From assembly GCF_958304185.1 (NCBI RefSeq), contig NZ_OY284435.1, forward strand, positions 62,001 through 126,000: DNA of 64,000 bases. Reading direction: 5' to 3'. The notes under the pieces are model-generated. The model made no database searches. It was not told where the DNA came from and worked only from the letters and a program-made list of their open reading frames with translations. Shown here piece after piece: positions 35,936 to 44,483 of the stretch. Within the stretch, counting starts at the first letter, position 1, and every line of letters starts with the position of its first letter. A program made the translations under genes and the position numbers. This DNA is from an uncultured Erythrobacter sp. Its GTDB lineage: Bacteria; Pseudomonadota; Alphaproteobacteria; Sphingomonadales; Sphingomonadaceae.

Positions 35936-38032
35936 ATGATGCGGACGGCCTCACCAAAGCCATTTCTTTGGGTCGAGTTGGAATCCGAGCGCAGCGCGCG
36001 AACCTCCGAAACCCTAACGCTTAACTGCGTGGTGGCGCTCGCCTATTTCCTCACGGGGAAGGCGGGCCTGCAACTGGCATTCGTCGGCGATGTCGTCACC
36101 CTGTTCTGGCCCCCATCCGGCATCGCCTTTGCGGCCTTGTGGCTGGGCGGCCACCGGATGATTTGGGGTGTGATTGCTGGGGCCTTCGCGGTCAACGCCC
36201 TGCTGATGGACCAATTGCAATTTGCGGCTCTGGTGGCGCTTGGCAACAGCCTGCCTGCGCTGGTTGCGACGATGGTTCTGCGCGAACAGATCCGCAAGCG
36301 AGGCGAGACGCTCGGAGAGCTTTGGCGCGTCCTGATGTTCATTCTTGTGGCTGCCCTGGGCACGACCACCATTTCAGCGACGATCGGCACGCTCGCTGTT
36401 GCTGCAAGTCAGACAGATCCCAACACGACGACATCCGCATGGCTGGTGTGGTGGATGGGCGATGCGATGGGCGTGCTGATTATCGGCACGCCCATCCTGC
36501 TATGGGATCGCTACCTGCGTAAAGCGCCTGTGCTGAAGGATGTCTTCGATGGGGCAGCTTTTGGCATGGCGGGGCTCGGGATCATTGCCGGACTGCTGCT
36601 GATCGATAATCCGATCTGGGCTGTTGAGCTGTGCAAGCTGTTCACCTTGCTCCTGAGCCTGTGGGCTGGGGCGCGCTTTGGTTTGGCTGGGCCGGCGGCG
36701 ATTACGCTGCTGATGGCGATTGGCGGCGTTACCGTTACCCTGCTCGATGCGGGGCCGTTCAAGCGTGATAATTTCTATGACAGCTTTGCCCTGCTCCATT
36801 CCTATCTCTTCGCTGAGGCCATCGCAGGAATGCTGTTGGCCGCCGCGCTAGCAGATCTGCGCCGCACGGTGCGCGCGGAGCGTGTGGCGCGCAGCGCGGC
36901 CGAAAATGCGGCAGCCGAGCGCGTTCGTCTCCTGACTATGATCAGTCATGACGTTCGCACGCCGCTCGCGGGCATGATGGGGGTGCTGCAACAGTTTCGC
37001 CGTGAGGCCGCTTCTCCGGAGCAGGGCAATCTCGCCGCACTTGGTTTACGCGCCGGGCAGGTTCTCAACACACTCGTCACCGATATTCTTGACGTTGCCC
37101 GGATCGACTCCGGCCGGATCGTGCTTGTTGCAGAACCGTTCAATCCAGCGCAGTCGATTGCCGATATCATCAGTTTCGCGAGCGAAGACGCACGCGGCAA
37201 AGGACTTGCTCTCGAGGTGATTGGGCTTGAAGCTCTGCCCGATCTGATCGTCGGTGATCGTGCGCGGTTCGAGCAAGTTGTCGGCAATCTGGTGACCAAT
37301 GCGGTCAATTATACACCAGCAGGCTCGGTCAAAGTGACAGCTGGATGGCATACGAATGCCGCGTGTCCGTTAGTTATCGAAGTGCAGGACACCGGGCCCG
37401 GCATCGCGCCTGAGCGAATACCGCAACTGTTTGAAGCCTTTGTTCTCGGCCCCGATCCAGGAAGAAGCTCTGCTGGCCTTGGGCTGGGGCTGCACATTTG
37501 TCGGCAGCTCACAGCTTTGATGGGAGGCAGCATTGGCTATCAATCCCCGGCATCAGGAGGTAGCCTTTTTCGGGTCGAGCTTGCGCTTGCGGTTTGCGAC
37601 GTTCCGCTCACCAAGCCCGCCGCAGCCTTTGATCCGCCGCGCCAAATACTTCTGGTTGAAGACGACGCGATCGCGTCATCGGTTACGCAGAGCCTGCTGG
37701 CGAGCTTTGGCCACGATGTGACGGCTGTCAGCAATACGGCAATCGCGCTTCAGGCCCTTGCCGCTGGTTCCTATGATCTGGTGTTGCTCGATATAGGGAT
37801 TGATGGAGACCGTGAAGGCGGGCTTCTAACTGTCCGCCGGATCTGCAAGTTGGCAAACGACAGGAGTAAGCTGACCATCGTTGCGCTGACCGCAAACGCT
37901 TTGATTGAGGACCATCTGCGGTTCTTCGCCGCTGGCTTTGATGCGGTTTTGGTTAAGCCATTGTCACTTGAACAAGGCCTCGCAGCGCAAATCGAGGAAG
38001 CCCAGAGGGCAGCAAAGCGCCATGTCGGATGA
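35936..38032 (+). CDS. MASE1 hybrid histidine kinase
   Basis: 698 residues. An N-terminal MASE1 membrane sensor of about eight helices (30-315; LFWPPSGIAFAALWLGG, WWMGDAMGVLIIGTPIL) is followed by a HisKA domain (LLTMISHDVRTPLAGMMG), an HATPase domain (NLVTNAVNYTP, VQDTGPGIAPER, SSAGLGLGLHICRQL) and a C-terminal receiver (ILLVEDDAIA, acceptor Asp in LVLLDIGIDGD, Lys in VLVKPL). No good ribosome site precedes ATG 35936 or 35939, so the exact start is uncertain. The receiver requires an Hpt partner, provided by the neighbouring antisense gene. Confidence 0.92.
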   Translation: MMRTASPKPFLWVELESERSARTSETLTLNCVVALAYFLTGKAGLQLAFVGDVVTLFWPPSGIAFAALWLGGHRMIWGVIAGAFAVNALLMDQLQFAALVALGNSLPALVATMVLREQIRKRGETLGELWRVLMFILVAALGTTTISATIGTLAVAASQTDPNTTTSAWLVWWMGDAMGVLIIGTPILLWDRYLRKAPVLKDVFDGAAFGMAGLGIIAGLLLIDNPIWAVELCKLFTLLLSLWAGARFGLAGPAAITLLMAIGGVTVTLLDAGPFKRDNFYDSFALLHSYLFAEAIAGMLLAAALADLRRTVRAERVARSAAENAAAERVRLLTMISHDVRTPLAGMMGVLQQFRREAASPEQGNLAALGLRAGQVLNTLVTDILDVARIDSGRIVLVAEPFNPAQSIADIISFASEDARGKGLALEVIGLEALPDLIVGDRARFEQVVGNLVTNAVNYTPAGSVKVTAGWHTNAACPLVIEVQDTGPGIAPERIPQLFEAFVLGPDPGRSSAGLGLGLHICRQLTALMGGSIGYQSPASGGSLFRVELALAVCDVPLTKPAAAFDPPRQILLVEDDAIASSVTQSLLASFGHDVTAVSNTAIALQALAAGSYDLVLLDIGIDGDREGGLLTVRRICKLANDRSKLTIVALTANALIEDHLRFFAAGFDAVLVKPLSLEQGLAAQIEEAQRAAKRHVG

Positions 38033-38135
38033 TGGCGACGTGCGCTTCTGCGCTGTCATTGCGACATTTCAGGTTCTGCCGCTGACGCCTGCGTAACAAT
38101 CGGTGCCGATTTTGTCGATGAAACGATTGGTGCGA

Positions 38136-38825
38136 TCACGACCCGATCTGGTGCCAAACCAGCGCCGAGAAGCCGAGCCAGGTCGTAAACATGATCAGGT
38201 AAGGCCAGCGCTTTGGCCACAAGTGGGCGACCAGCAACGTCGCTGCTCCCGTCCCGCCGAGGGCGAACAGGGCCGCGATTGCTGCCGGTGTGCCGGGGCC
38301 GGTGAGCGCTGATTGGATTGCCATGCTGGCCCATTGTGCGGGCAGCAAGGCGAGCAGCCAACCGGGCAGGGCGTCCGGCATCGCTGCGGCGGTTGCGACG
38401 ACCGCGGCCTCGCCCGCAACCACGGCAACGGCGATCCACCAGCCCTTGTTGGCTGCGCTGCGGGCAAACAGGGTGCCGCGGGCGGCGAAGCTGGTGCTGG
38501 CGATGATGACGGCCAGTCCGGTTGCCACGGGGTGCGCCAAGGGTGGCATTCCCAGCGCGAAGGCGAGCAAGACGAGGCCAGCCTCCGTCAGCAGAGCCAG
38601 CGCGATACCGATCCAGAGCCTCCCGGCGATGGCGGCTGAGATCATGCCGGCTCCCATCAGGCCGACCGCGAGGATCGGTCCGGCGACCTGAGCGATCGGC
38701 GCAGTGGCGGGCGTATTGCGCAACAGTAGCATGGCGAGCGCAGGTGCGGCGACCCCCGCTAAGCCCGCTGTAAGCCATGCCAGAAGCGGCCATGTTGGAG
38801 GCTGATGCGTGAGCGAAGACGTCAT
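38136..38825 (-). CDS. Multi-pass membrane protein, unknown function
   Basis: 229 residues from ATG 38825, which overlaps the stop of the upstream CobW remnant frame (ATGA). An upstream in-frame ATG at 38855 with GGAG before it is a possible start now that the upstream gene is broken. About seven hydrophobic segments fill the protein, with no recognised motif. The former coupling to a CobW-type gene and the zinc-type palindrome upstream suggest a role in metal homeostasis, but this is inference from position. Confidence 0.6.
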   Translation of the reverse strand: MTSSLTHQPPTWPLLAWLTAGLAGVAAPALAMLLLRNTPATAPIAQVAGPILAVGLMGAGMISAAIAGRLWIGIALALLTEAGLVLLAFALGMPPLAHPVATGLAVIIASTSFAARGTLFARSAANKGWWIAVAVVAGEAAVVATAAAMPDALPGWLLALLPAQWASMAIQSALTGPGTPAAIAALFALGGTGAATLLVAHLWPKRWPYLIMFTTWLGFSALVWHQIGS

Positions 38826-39106
38826 GCGGCGGACATTGTGTGATGTGCCCGCCATTGTCGAGCTTGCTCCATCAGGCGCAGGATGTCCTGATGGCCGGGA
38901 ACGAAGCACTCAGGCGCATCCCCATAGCGGGCAGCGAAGCTAGGGTCGGCGAAGGCGTCTTGCCCTGCCTTCTTTCCGCCAGTTCAAGCGTGATTGGCCA
39001 AGATGTGATTGAGCAACGTCGTCTTGCCTGCGCCGAGGAAGTCGGAGAGCACTGTGACGGGCAGGCGGGGGTCAGTGTTGAACTGAGCGGATGCGGAAGC
39101 GGTCAT
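38822..39106 (-). pseudogene. Remnant of a CobW/G3E-family metal GTPase gene
   Basis: From ATG 39106 (AGGA at good spacing) the frame encodes a typical CobW N-terminus, [20 protein letters not shown], with the Walker A GxxGxGKT loop, then stops at TGA after ANHA (38986-38984). The same frame reopens and encodes a different C-terminal-looking stretch (GGKKAGQDAF, CFVPGHQDILRLMEQARQW), ending with a stop that overlaps the next gene's start. The middle of the GTPase, including its Cys-rich metal site, is gone, so an internal deletion joined two gene ends. CobW proteins of this type deliver zinc; the palindrome upstream fits Zur control. Confidence 0.75.
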
Positions 39107-39137
39107 GCGGAAATCCTGTGGGCTGCGGCTTGTAATG

Positions 39138-39189
39138 GCCTTATCCCATATTAAGTGATGTTGTAACATAACTTAATATGGGATAAGGC
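39138..39189. promoter_or_regulatory. 52-bp palindrome with a Zur-type operator core
   Basis: Perfect 19-nt arms, GCCTTATCCCATATTAAGT and its reverse complement, surround the core GATGTTGTAACATA. The core resembles zinc-uptake-regulator boxes (ATGTTATAACAT-like). It lies between the divergent CobW remnant (starts 39106) and MerC-type gene (ATG 39190). It touches the MerC start codon and covers its ribosome site, so binding or the RNA hairpin could block both transcription and translation. Confidence 0.65.
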
Positions 39190-39582
39190 ATGGAAAGTTC
39201 ACCACCACAGATGCGCAGTGAGGCACCGTGGCACCGCTTTGGCATGGGCTTGTCGGTGTTATGCCTCGTGCATTGCATCGCGCTGCCGTGGGTGCTGGCG
39301 AGCGTGCCGGTGGTGATGCTCGCCGCCTTGCCCGAGGGGCTGCGCGAGAACGAGTGGCTCCATGCCGCGCTGATTCTGCCGGTGCTGCTGGTGAGCGGCC
39401 CGGTTTTGCTGCGTGGAAACCCGGGGCACTGGCAGATTGGACTGGCGCTGGCGGCCTTCGCCGCGCTGATCGGAGGGCTGTTCATCGGCAGCGAGGTGGG
39501 TGAGCAGGCGCTGACGGTCACCGGAGCGGCGCTGCTGTTGGCGGCGCATGGGGCGCGGCTGCGGCGTCTGCATCGGCATTGA
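39190..39582 (+). CDS. MerC-domain membrane protein
   Basis: 130 residues with four membrane helices and the MerC family opening MGLSVLCLVHCIALPWVLA, which carries Cys and His-Cys near the start of the first helix. MerC proteins move mercury in resistance operons; chromosomal relatives sit in zinc-regulated loci. No other mer gene is nearby, and the Zur-like palindrome directly upstream favours a zinc-linked role. DUF2946 and copper genes follow. Confidence 0.82.
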   Translation: MESSPPQMRSEAPWHRFGMGLSVLCLVHCIALPWVLASVPVVMLAALPEGLRENEWLHAALILPVLLVSGPVLLRGNPGHWQIGLALAAFAALIGGLFIGSEVGEQALTVTGAALLLAAHGARLRRLHRH

Positions 39583-39660
39583 CGCAGCGGCGGCCGTCGC
39601 CACCATTGCGGGCCAAGACATAATGACATTGCGCGCCTCGGCCGTTACGGGCGTTCGGGC

Positions 39661-40074
39661 ATGAACCGCCTGCGCACCCTTTTCCATGACCATGCCCGGC
39701 TGACGCTGGTGCTGCTGGCATTGGCGTTGGCGGTAAAGGCCGTGGTGCCTTCGGGTTTCATGCTGGCGGCCAACGGCGACCGGTTCCTGACGGTGACGAT
39801 CTGCTCGGATGCCAGCGGCACGCCCAAGCAGATTCAGATTGCCATTCCGGGCAAGCAAGCAGCAGGCGGTGATCATTCGGACATGGCGGACGCGGGGCAG
39901 GTTTGCGCCTTCTCCGGCCTCGGCCATTTCGCGCTTGGCGGGGCAGACCCGGTTCTGCTGGCTACCGCGTTGGCCTTTATCCTGCTGATCGGGATTGCTC
40001 CGCTACCCGCGCTCCCGCTGCGCGACATTCCCTTCCTGCGCCCGCAACTGCGCGGCCCTCCGGCGACCACCTGA
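39661..40074 (+). CDS. DUF2946-type membrane protein
   Basis: 137 residues with an N-terminal helix (LTLVLLALALAVKAVVPSGFML), the small Cys motif TVTICSD, a His/Asp-rich periplasmic middle and a C-terminal helix, as in DUF2946 proteins, which cluster with copper and heavy-metal genes. It lies 78 bp after the MerC gene and precedes PCuAC and SCO genes, so a role in copper or metal handling is likely. The 190 bp to the next gene show nothing recognisable. Confidence 0.75.
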   Translation: MNRLRTLFHDHARLTLVLLALALAVKAVVPSGFMLAANGDRFLTVTICSDASGTPKQIQIAIPGKQAAGGDHSDMADAGQVCAFSGLGHFALGGADPVLLATALAFILLIGIAPLPALPLRDIPFLRPQLRGPPATT

Positions 40075-40265
40075 CACTGTAACCCTGTGTATCGGTAGGC
40101 CCGCCGCGCTTCGCCCAGAGACGCGCCGGGCTGTCGGAGTATCATTCCCATGCTTGCAATAATGGACTGCCCCAAATGGCAGCCACCGGCGGTTCAACCC
40201 GCTGCTTTTGCCGCGCCGCGCCAGAATAGCGCACGTCATCACTCAACATCCGAGGAGATTTCAGC

Positions 40266-40787
40266 ATGACCCGCCCCTTCTTTGCCGCCGCCCTGTTGGC
40301 GAGCACGATTGTCCTTACCGCCTGCAACCCCGCTGCCGAAGCCCCCGCCGCCACTGAGACCGCCGCCAGCATCATCGCGGTATCCGAGCCGTGGTCGCGT
40401 GAGACCGCTGTGGGCCAGAACGCAGGCGGCGCCTTTATGACCATCGCCAACGCCGGCACCGCGGCCGACCGCATCACTGGCGGCAGCACGCCGGTCGCCG
40501 GTCGGGTTGAGATCCACACCATGAGCATGGACGGCGGGGTGATGCGGATGCGCCCTCTGGAAGACGGGCTGGACGTGCCCGCCGGCGGCGAAGTGACGCT
40601 CAAACCGGGCAGTTTCCACATCATGCTCATGGATCTGAAGCAGCCGCTCAAGGCAGGCGAGACTGTGCCGCTGACGCTGACCTTCGAAGGCGCGGGCGCG
40701 GTCGTGACCGAACTTGACGTCAAGCCCGCCGGGGCGATGGCTCCCGGCATGGAGCATGGCGAAGGGGAGCACGGCACACATGGCTGA
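40266..40787 (+). CDS. PCuAC periplasmic copper chaperone
   Basis: 173 residues. A lipoprotein-like signal ends at VLTAC. The PCuAC domain has the copper-binding pattern H(M)x10Mx21HxM: VEIHTMSMDGGVMRMR and GSFHIMLMDL. A His-rich tail (MEHGEGEHGTHG) adds possible copper ligands. PCuAC proteins deliver Cu(I) to the CuA centre of cytochrome c oxidase together with Sco. The SCO gene overlaps its 3' end by 8 bp, supporting this. Confidence 0.92.
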   Translation: MTRPFFAAALLASTIVLTACNPAAEAPAATETAASIIAVSEPWSRETAVGQNAGGAFMTIANAGTAADRITGGSTPVAGRVEIHTMSMDGGVMRMRPLEDGLDVPAGGEVTLKPGSFHIMLMDLKQPLKAGETVPLTLTFEGAGAVVTELDVKPAGAMAPGMEHGEGEHGTHG

Positions 40788-41436
40788 TCCCTTCCCCGAA
40801 CGCGAGGATGAACCCTTGCCCCCGGCCCGCAGTGATAGTCTCAAGACATTGCGGTGGATGCTGTGGCTGCTGGTGGCGCTGGTGATCGGGGTCGGGCTGG
40901 TGGCGATGTTCGCCCCCAATCGTGCGACTCCGCCAGAGAGTGAAAGTGTCTATTCGGCGAGCGTCGGCGGGCCGTTTGCGCTGACCGCACCGGACAGGTC
41001 GCGCGTCACCGACCAGACACTGAAGGGCAAGCCGTTTGCGATCTTCTTCGGCTTCACCCGCTGCCCCGACGTGTGCCCAACCACGCTATCGCGCATGGCG
41101 CAGCTGAGGAAGCAATTGGGGCCGGACGGCGACAAGTTCCGGATCGTTTTCGTTTCGGTCGACCCCGGCTATGACAGCCCGGAGGATATCGGTCGCTATG
41201 TGGCGCTGTTCGGCACCCCGATCCTCGGGCTGACCGGCACCGATGCAGAGGTCGACAGCGCCGTGAAGGCCTACCGCGCCTTTTACCAGAAGGTGCCCAC
41301 CAAGGGCGGCGACTACACCATCGACCACACCGCCAGCGTGTACCTGATGGACGCATCGGGCAAGCTCCAGTCGATCATCGCTTATGACGAAACGGGCCCC
41401 AGTGCGCTCGCCAAACTGAAGCGACTGGTGGGTTGA
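40780..41436 (+). CDS. SCO1/SenC copper-delivery thioredoxin-fold protein
   Basis: 218 residues from ATG 40780. One membrane anchor (about 25-45, WMLWLLVALVIGVGLVAMF) precedes a periplasmic thioredoxin-like domain with the copper-binding CPDVCPTTL and the distal His in DHTASVYLMD. It assembles the CuA site of cytochrome oxidase and is translationally coupled to PCuAC. A cytoplasmic Glu/Asp-rich start precedes the anchor. Confidence 0.93.
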   Translation: MADPFPEREDEPLPPARSDSLKTLRWMLWLLVALVIGVGLVAMFAPNRATPPESESVYSASVGGPFALTAPDRSRVTDQTLKGKPFAIFFGFTRCPDVCPTTLSRMAQLRKQLGPDGDKFRIVFVSVDPGYDSPEDIGRYVALFGTPILGLTGTDAEVDSAVKAYRAFYQKVPTKGGDYTIDHTASVYLMDASGKLQSIIAYDETGPSALAKLKRLVG

Positions 41437-41458
41437 GCACGCTCGTTCCAAGGACAGA

Positions 41459-41599
41459 ATGGCAATGAACCGCGTCTCCTTCGCCGCGCTGCCTGTGGCA
41501 ACTACGCTTGCTACGCCTCCCATAGCGCAAGGCGGCTTGCCACATCGCTCGACCTCGCCCAAGATTGCGCTGCCGGACACGAGCCGGCGATCCGGCTGA
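41459..41599 (+). CDS. Possible small secreted peptide (46 aa) or gene remnant
   Basis: ATG 41459 is preceded by AAGGA. The product begins with a signal-peptide-like stretch (MNRVSFAALPVATTLATPPI, then AQ) and has only about 22 residues after it, ending 14 bp before the molybdenum hydroxylase start. It could be a leader peptide or the N-terminus of a lost exported protein. Coding status is uncertain. Confidence 0.3.
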   Translation: MAMNRVSFAALPVATTLATPPIAQGGLPHRSTSPKIALPDTSRRSG

Positions 41600-41612
41600 A
41601 GGGGAAAAGCCG

Positions 41613-43994
41613 ATGCTGATGCGCGATCTCGGGATCATTCCTGCACCTAAGGCGGACGGGACGGGCGATGGTCCAAGCCCCTATGTCAATCTCAGCCGCC
41701 GAGGGTTTGTGGGCGGGGCGGGGCTGTTCGTCCTAGGCGTGACGCTGGCGGGCTGTTCCAGCTATGTCGAGCCGGTCATTGATGCTGATGCGTTCAAGCT
41801 GCCGGACCCCGGCGCCAGCCCGCTTACCGGGGTGAAGGGCGGGGATGCCACCCCTTCGCTGTGGATCGCGATTGACAAAGACGGGGCGGTCAAGATCACC
41901 TGCCACCGTTCGGAGATGGGGCAGCAGACCTGGACGGCGATGGCCCAGATCGTCGCCGATGAACTTGAGGCAGACTGGGACACGGTCGCCATCGTTCAGG
42001 CCGAAGGGCATGAGCGTTACGGCGACCAGAACACCGATGGTTCGCGCTCGGTCCGGTTCAATTTCCACCGGCTGCGCGTTGCTGGCGCGGCGATGCGGCA
42101 TATGCTGGTCGCCGCCGCCGCGCTGTACTGGAAGCTGCCGCAGGACCAGTGCTCGGCCAAGGGCGGGCTGGTCAGCAATACCAAGAACGACGAGACACTG
42201 TCCTATGGCAATCTGGCCGAACTGGCCGGACGGCTCGCCATTCCGGCCGAAGCCGATATCAAGCTCAAGACCCCCAAGGAGTGGCGCTACATCCGCGAGG
42301 AAATCCCTTCGCTGACCGTGCCGCGCATCGTCAAGGGCGACAGCACGTTCGGGATCGACGTCAAGCGGCCGGGGATGGTCTATGCCGTGGTCGCCCGCCC
42401 GCCGCAGCTGTTCGGCCGGATCGGCAGCGTTGACGATACCAAGGCGCTGGCGATCCCCGGTGTGCTCAGCACCATGCGTCTGCCCGATGCCAAGCCGCCC
42501 GCGCTGTTCCAGCCATTGGGGGGAGTCGCCGTGGTCGCCCGCGACACATGGGCCGCGATCGAGGGGCGGCGCGCGCTGGAAATCGTGTGGCAGGACGGCC
42601 CTAATGCCGGTTACGATTCCGAAGCCTATGCCAAGCAGTTGCAGGCGACGGCGCGCCGCAGCGGCAAGGTGCGCCGGTCGCGCGGCGATGTCGGCGCGGC
42701 GCTGGCTACGGCAGCGAAGCGGGTGACGGCGGAATACTATGCCCCGCACCTCAATCAATCACCGATGGAGCCGCCGAGCGCGACGGCGGAGTGGGATGGC
42801 GACCGACTCGAATGCTGGGCCTGCGTGCAAGACCCGCAGAACACGCGCGACACGCTCGCCGAGGCGCTGGGGATTCCCAAGGAGAACATCAAGGTCACGC
42901 CGACCTGGTTGGGCGGTGCTTTCGGGCGCAAGTCCAAGCCCGATTTCGTAATCGAGGCTGCATTGATCGCCCGCGAAGTCGGCAAGCCGGTCAAGGTCAC
43001 CTGGACGCGCGAGGACGACATCCGCCACGGCTACTATCACTCGGTCAGTGCGCAGTATTGCGAAGCCGGGCTCGATCAGGACGGCAAATGCACCGCGTGG
43101 CTGCATCGCACGGTGTTTCCGCCGATCAGCTCGACCTTCGATAACACGGTGGCCGAGCCGAGCGATGGCGAGATGAGCATGGGCGCGACCGATGTGCCCT
43201 TTGCCGCGCCCAATCTGCGGGTCGAATCCGGCGATGCCAAAGGTCACATGCGGATCGGCTGGCTGCGCTCGGTTGCGAATATCTACCACGCCTTTGCGGT
43301 GCAGAGCTTTGCCGCTGAACTCGCCCAGGCGGCGGGGCGTGACCAGAAGGACTATCTGCTCGAGCTGATCGGTCCGCCGCGCACCATCGACCCGGAAGCG
43401 GAGGGCGCGACTTACGGCAATTACGGTGCCGAACTGGCGGAATATCCGATCGACACCGGGCGGCTGCGCAACGTGGTGGAAAAGGCGGCCGCCATGGCTG
43501 ACTGGGGCCGCAAGCTGCCCGCCGGACGCGGCTTGGGGATCGCGGTGCACCGCTCGTTCCTTTCCTACATCGCCACCGTGATCGAAGTGGCGGTTGGCAA
43601 GGATGGCACGCTCCGCATTCCGGGCGTGTGGCTGGCGGTCGATGCGGGGACCGTGATCAACCCGCGCCATGTGCGCGCGCAGATGGAAGGCGGGACGATC
43701 TACGGGTTGTCGAACGCCCTCTACGGCGCGATTACGGCCAAGGACGGTGCGGTCGTGCAGGACAACTTCCCGAGCTGGCGATTGATGCGGATGGGTGAGG
43801 CTCCGCGCGACTTCAAGGTGGAGATCATCGCTTCTGACGCGCCGCCGGGCGGGGTGGGGGAACCGGCAACACCGCCCGCCGCCCCCGCGCTCGCCAATGC
43901 GATCTTCGCTGCGACCGGCCACCGGCTGCGCACGTTACCGTTGATCGGGGCTGAGGGCGACAAGCTCAAGCTGCCCGCGACAAAGACCGTCTAG
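41613..43994 (+). CDS. Molybdenum hydroxylase large subunit (IorB-like), Tat-exported
   Basis: 793 residues from ATG 41613 (GGGGAA upstream). The N-terminus has a twin-arginine signal with a possible lipobox (LSRRGFVGGAGLFVLGVTL, then AGC). The body matches aldehyde oxidase/xanthine dehydrogenase molybdopterin-binding subunits of the isoquinoline 1-oxidoreductase type: SEMGQQTWTAMAQIVADEL, QSPMEPPSATAEW, LGGAFGRKSKPDF and the catalytic Glu in GVGEPATPP. It hydroxylates an N-heterocycle or oxidises an aldehyde. The 2Fe-2S subunit follows after 15 bp and presumably travels with it through the Tat system. Confidence 0.92.
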   Translation: MLMRDLGIIPAPKADGTGDGPSPYVNLSRRGFVGGAGLFVLGVTLAGCSSYVEPVIDADAFKLPDPGASPLTGVKGGDATPSLWIAIDKDGAVKITCHRSEMGQQTWTAMAQIVADELEADWDTVAIVQAEGHERYGDQNTDGSRSVRFNFHRLRVAGAAMRHMLVAAAALYWKLPQDQCSAKGGLVSNTKNDETLSYGNLAELAGRLAIPAEADIKLKTPKEWRYIREEIPSLTVPRIVKGDSTFGIDVKRPGMVYAVVARPPQLFGRIGSVDDTKALAIPGVLSTMRLPDAKPPALFQPLGGVAVVARDTWAAIEGRRALEIVWQDGPNAGYDSEAYAKQLQATARRSGKVRRSRGDVGAALATAAKRVTAEYYAPHLNQSPMEPPSATAEWDGDRLECWACVQDPQNTRDTLAEALGIPKENIKVTPTWLGGAFGRKSKPDFVIEAALIAREVGKPVKVTWTREDDIRHGYYHSVSAQYCEAGLDQDGKCTAWLHRTVFPPISSTFDNTVAEPSDGEMSMGATDVPFAAPNLRVESGDAKGHMRIGWLRSVANIYHAFAVQSFAAELAQAAGRDQKDYLLELIGPPRTIDPEAEGATYGNYGAELAEYPIDTGRLRNVVEKAAAMADWGRKLPAGRGLGIAVHRSFLSYIATVIEVAVGKDGTLRIPGVWLAVDAGTVINPRHVRAQMEGGTIYGLSNALYGAITAKDGAVVQDNFPSWRLMRMGEAPRDFKVEIIASDAPPGGVGEPATPPAAPALANAIFAATGHRLRTLPLIGAEGDKLKLPATKTV

Positions 43995-44009
43995 GATCAG
44001 GAGCCGACC

Positions 44010-44465
44010 ATGGCCATTACCCTCAAAATCAATGGGAAATCCGCAAGCGTTGATGCGGCTCCGGGCACGCCTTTGCTGTGGGTGTTGCGCGATCATCTTG
44101 GCATGACGGGCACGAAATTCGGCTGCGGGGTCGCCCAGTGCGGCGCTTGCACCGTCCATGTTGATGGCGCGCCGACTCGCTCCTGCGTGACACCGCATGA
44201 TTCGCTCGAAGGGGCGGAGATTACCACGATCGAAGGTGTCGAAGGCGCTGCCGCCGATGCCATTCGTCAGGTGTGGGTGGCTAATGACGTGCCCCAGTGC
44301 GGCTATTGCCAGTCCGGGCAGATCATGGCCGCGACTGCGCTGCTCCGGGACAATCCCGCACCCGATGACGCGGCCATCGACGAAGCGATGAGCGGCAACC
44401 TGTGTCGCTGCGCCACCTACATGAGCATTCGCCGCGCCATCAAGGAAGCCGCCACGCTGGCCTGA
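44010..44465 (+). CDS. Molybdenum hydroxylase small 2Fe-2S subunit (IorA-like)
   Basis: 151 residues with an N-terminal plant-type ferredoxin cluster (GCGVAQCGACTVHVDG plus a later Cys) and a C-terminal helical cluster domain (CGYCQSGQIM and LCRCATY), the full cysteine set for two 2Fe-2S centres. It passes electrons from the molybdopterin site in the preceding subunit to an acceptor not encoded here. CAGGAG precedes the start. It is convergent with the amidohydrolase pair. Confidence 0.93.
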   Translation: MAITLKINGKSASVDAAPGTPLLWVLRDHLGMTGTKFGCGVAQCGACTVHVDGAPTRSCVTPHDSLEGAEITTIEGVEGAAADAIRQVWVANDVPQCGYCQSGQIMAATALLRDNPAPDDAAIDEAMSGNLCRCATYMSIRRAIKEAATLA

Positions 44466-44483
44466 TCGCGGCGCGTCAGCCCG

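Noticed and set aside
41613-44465. The molybdenum hydroxylase as part of a nicotinate (nic-type) pathway with the amidase and racemase-fold genes
   Set aside because: The set superficially recalls nicotinate degradation, but it is transcribed towards the island, has no GntR 12-mer nearby, and the monooxygenase, dioxygenase and deformylase genes are missing.
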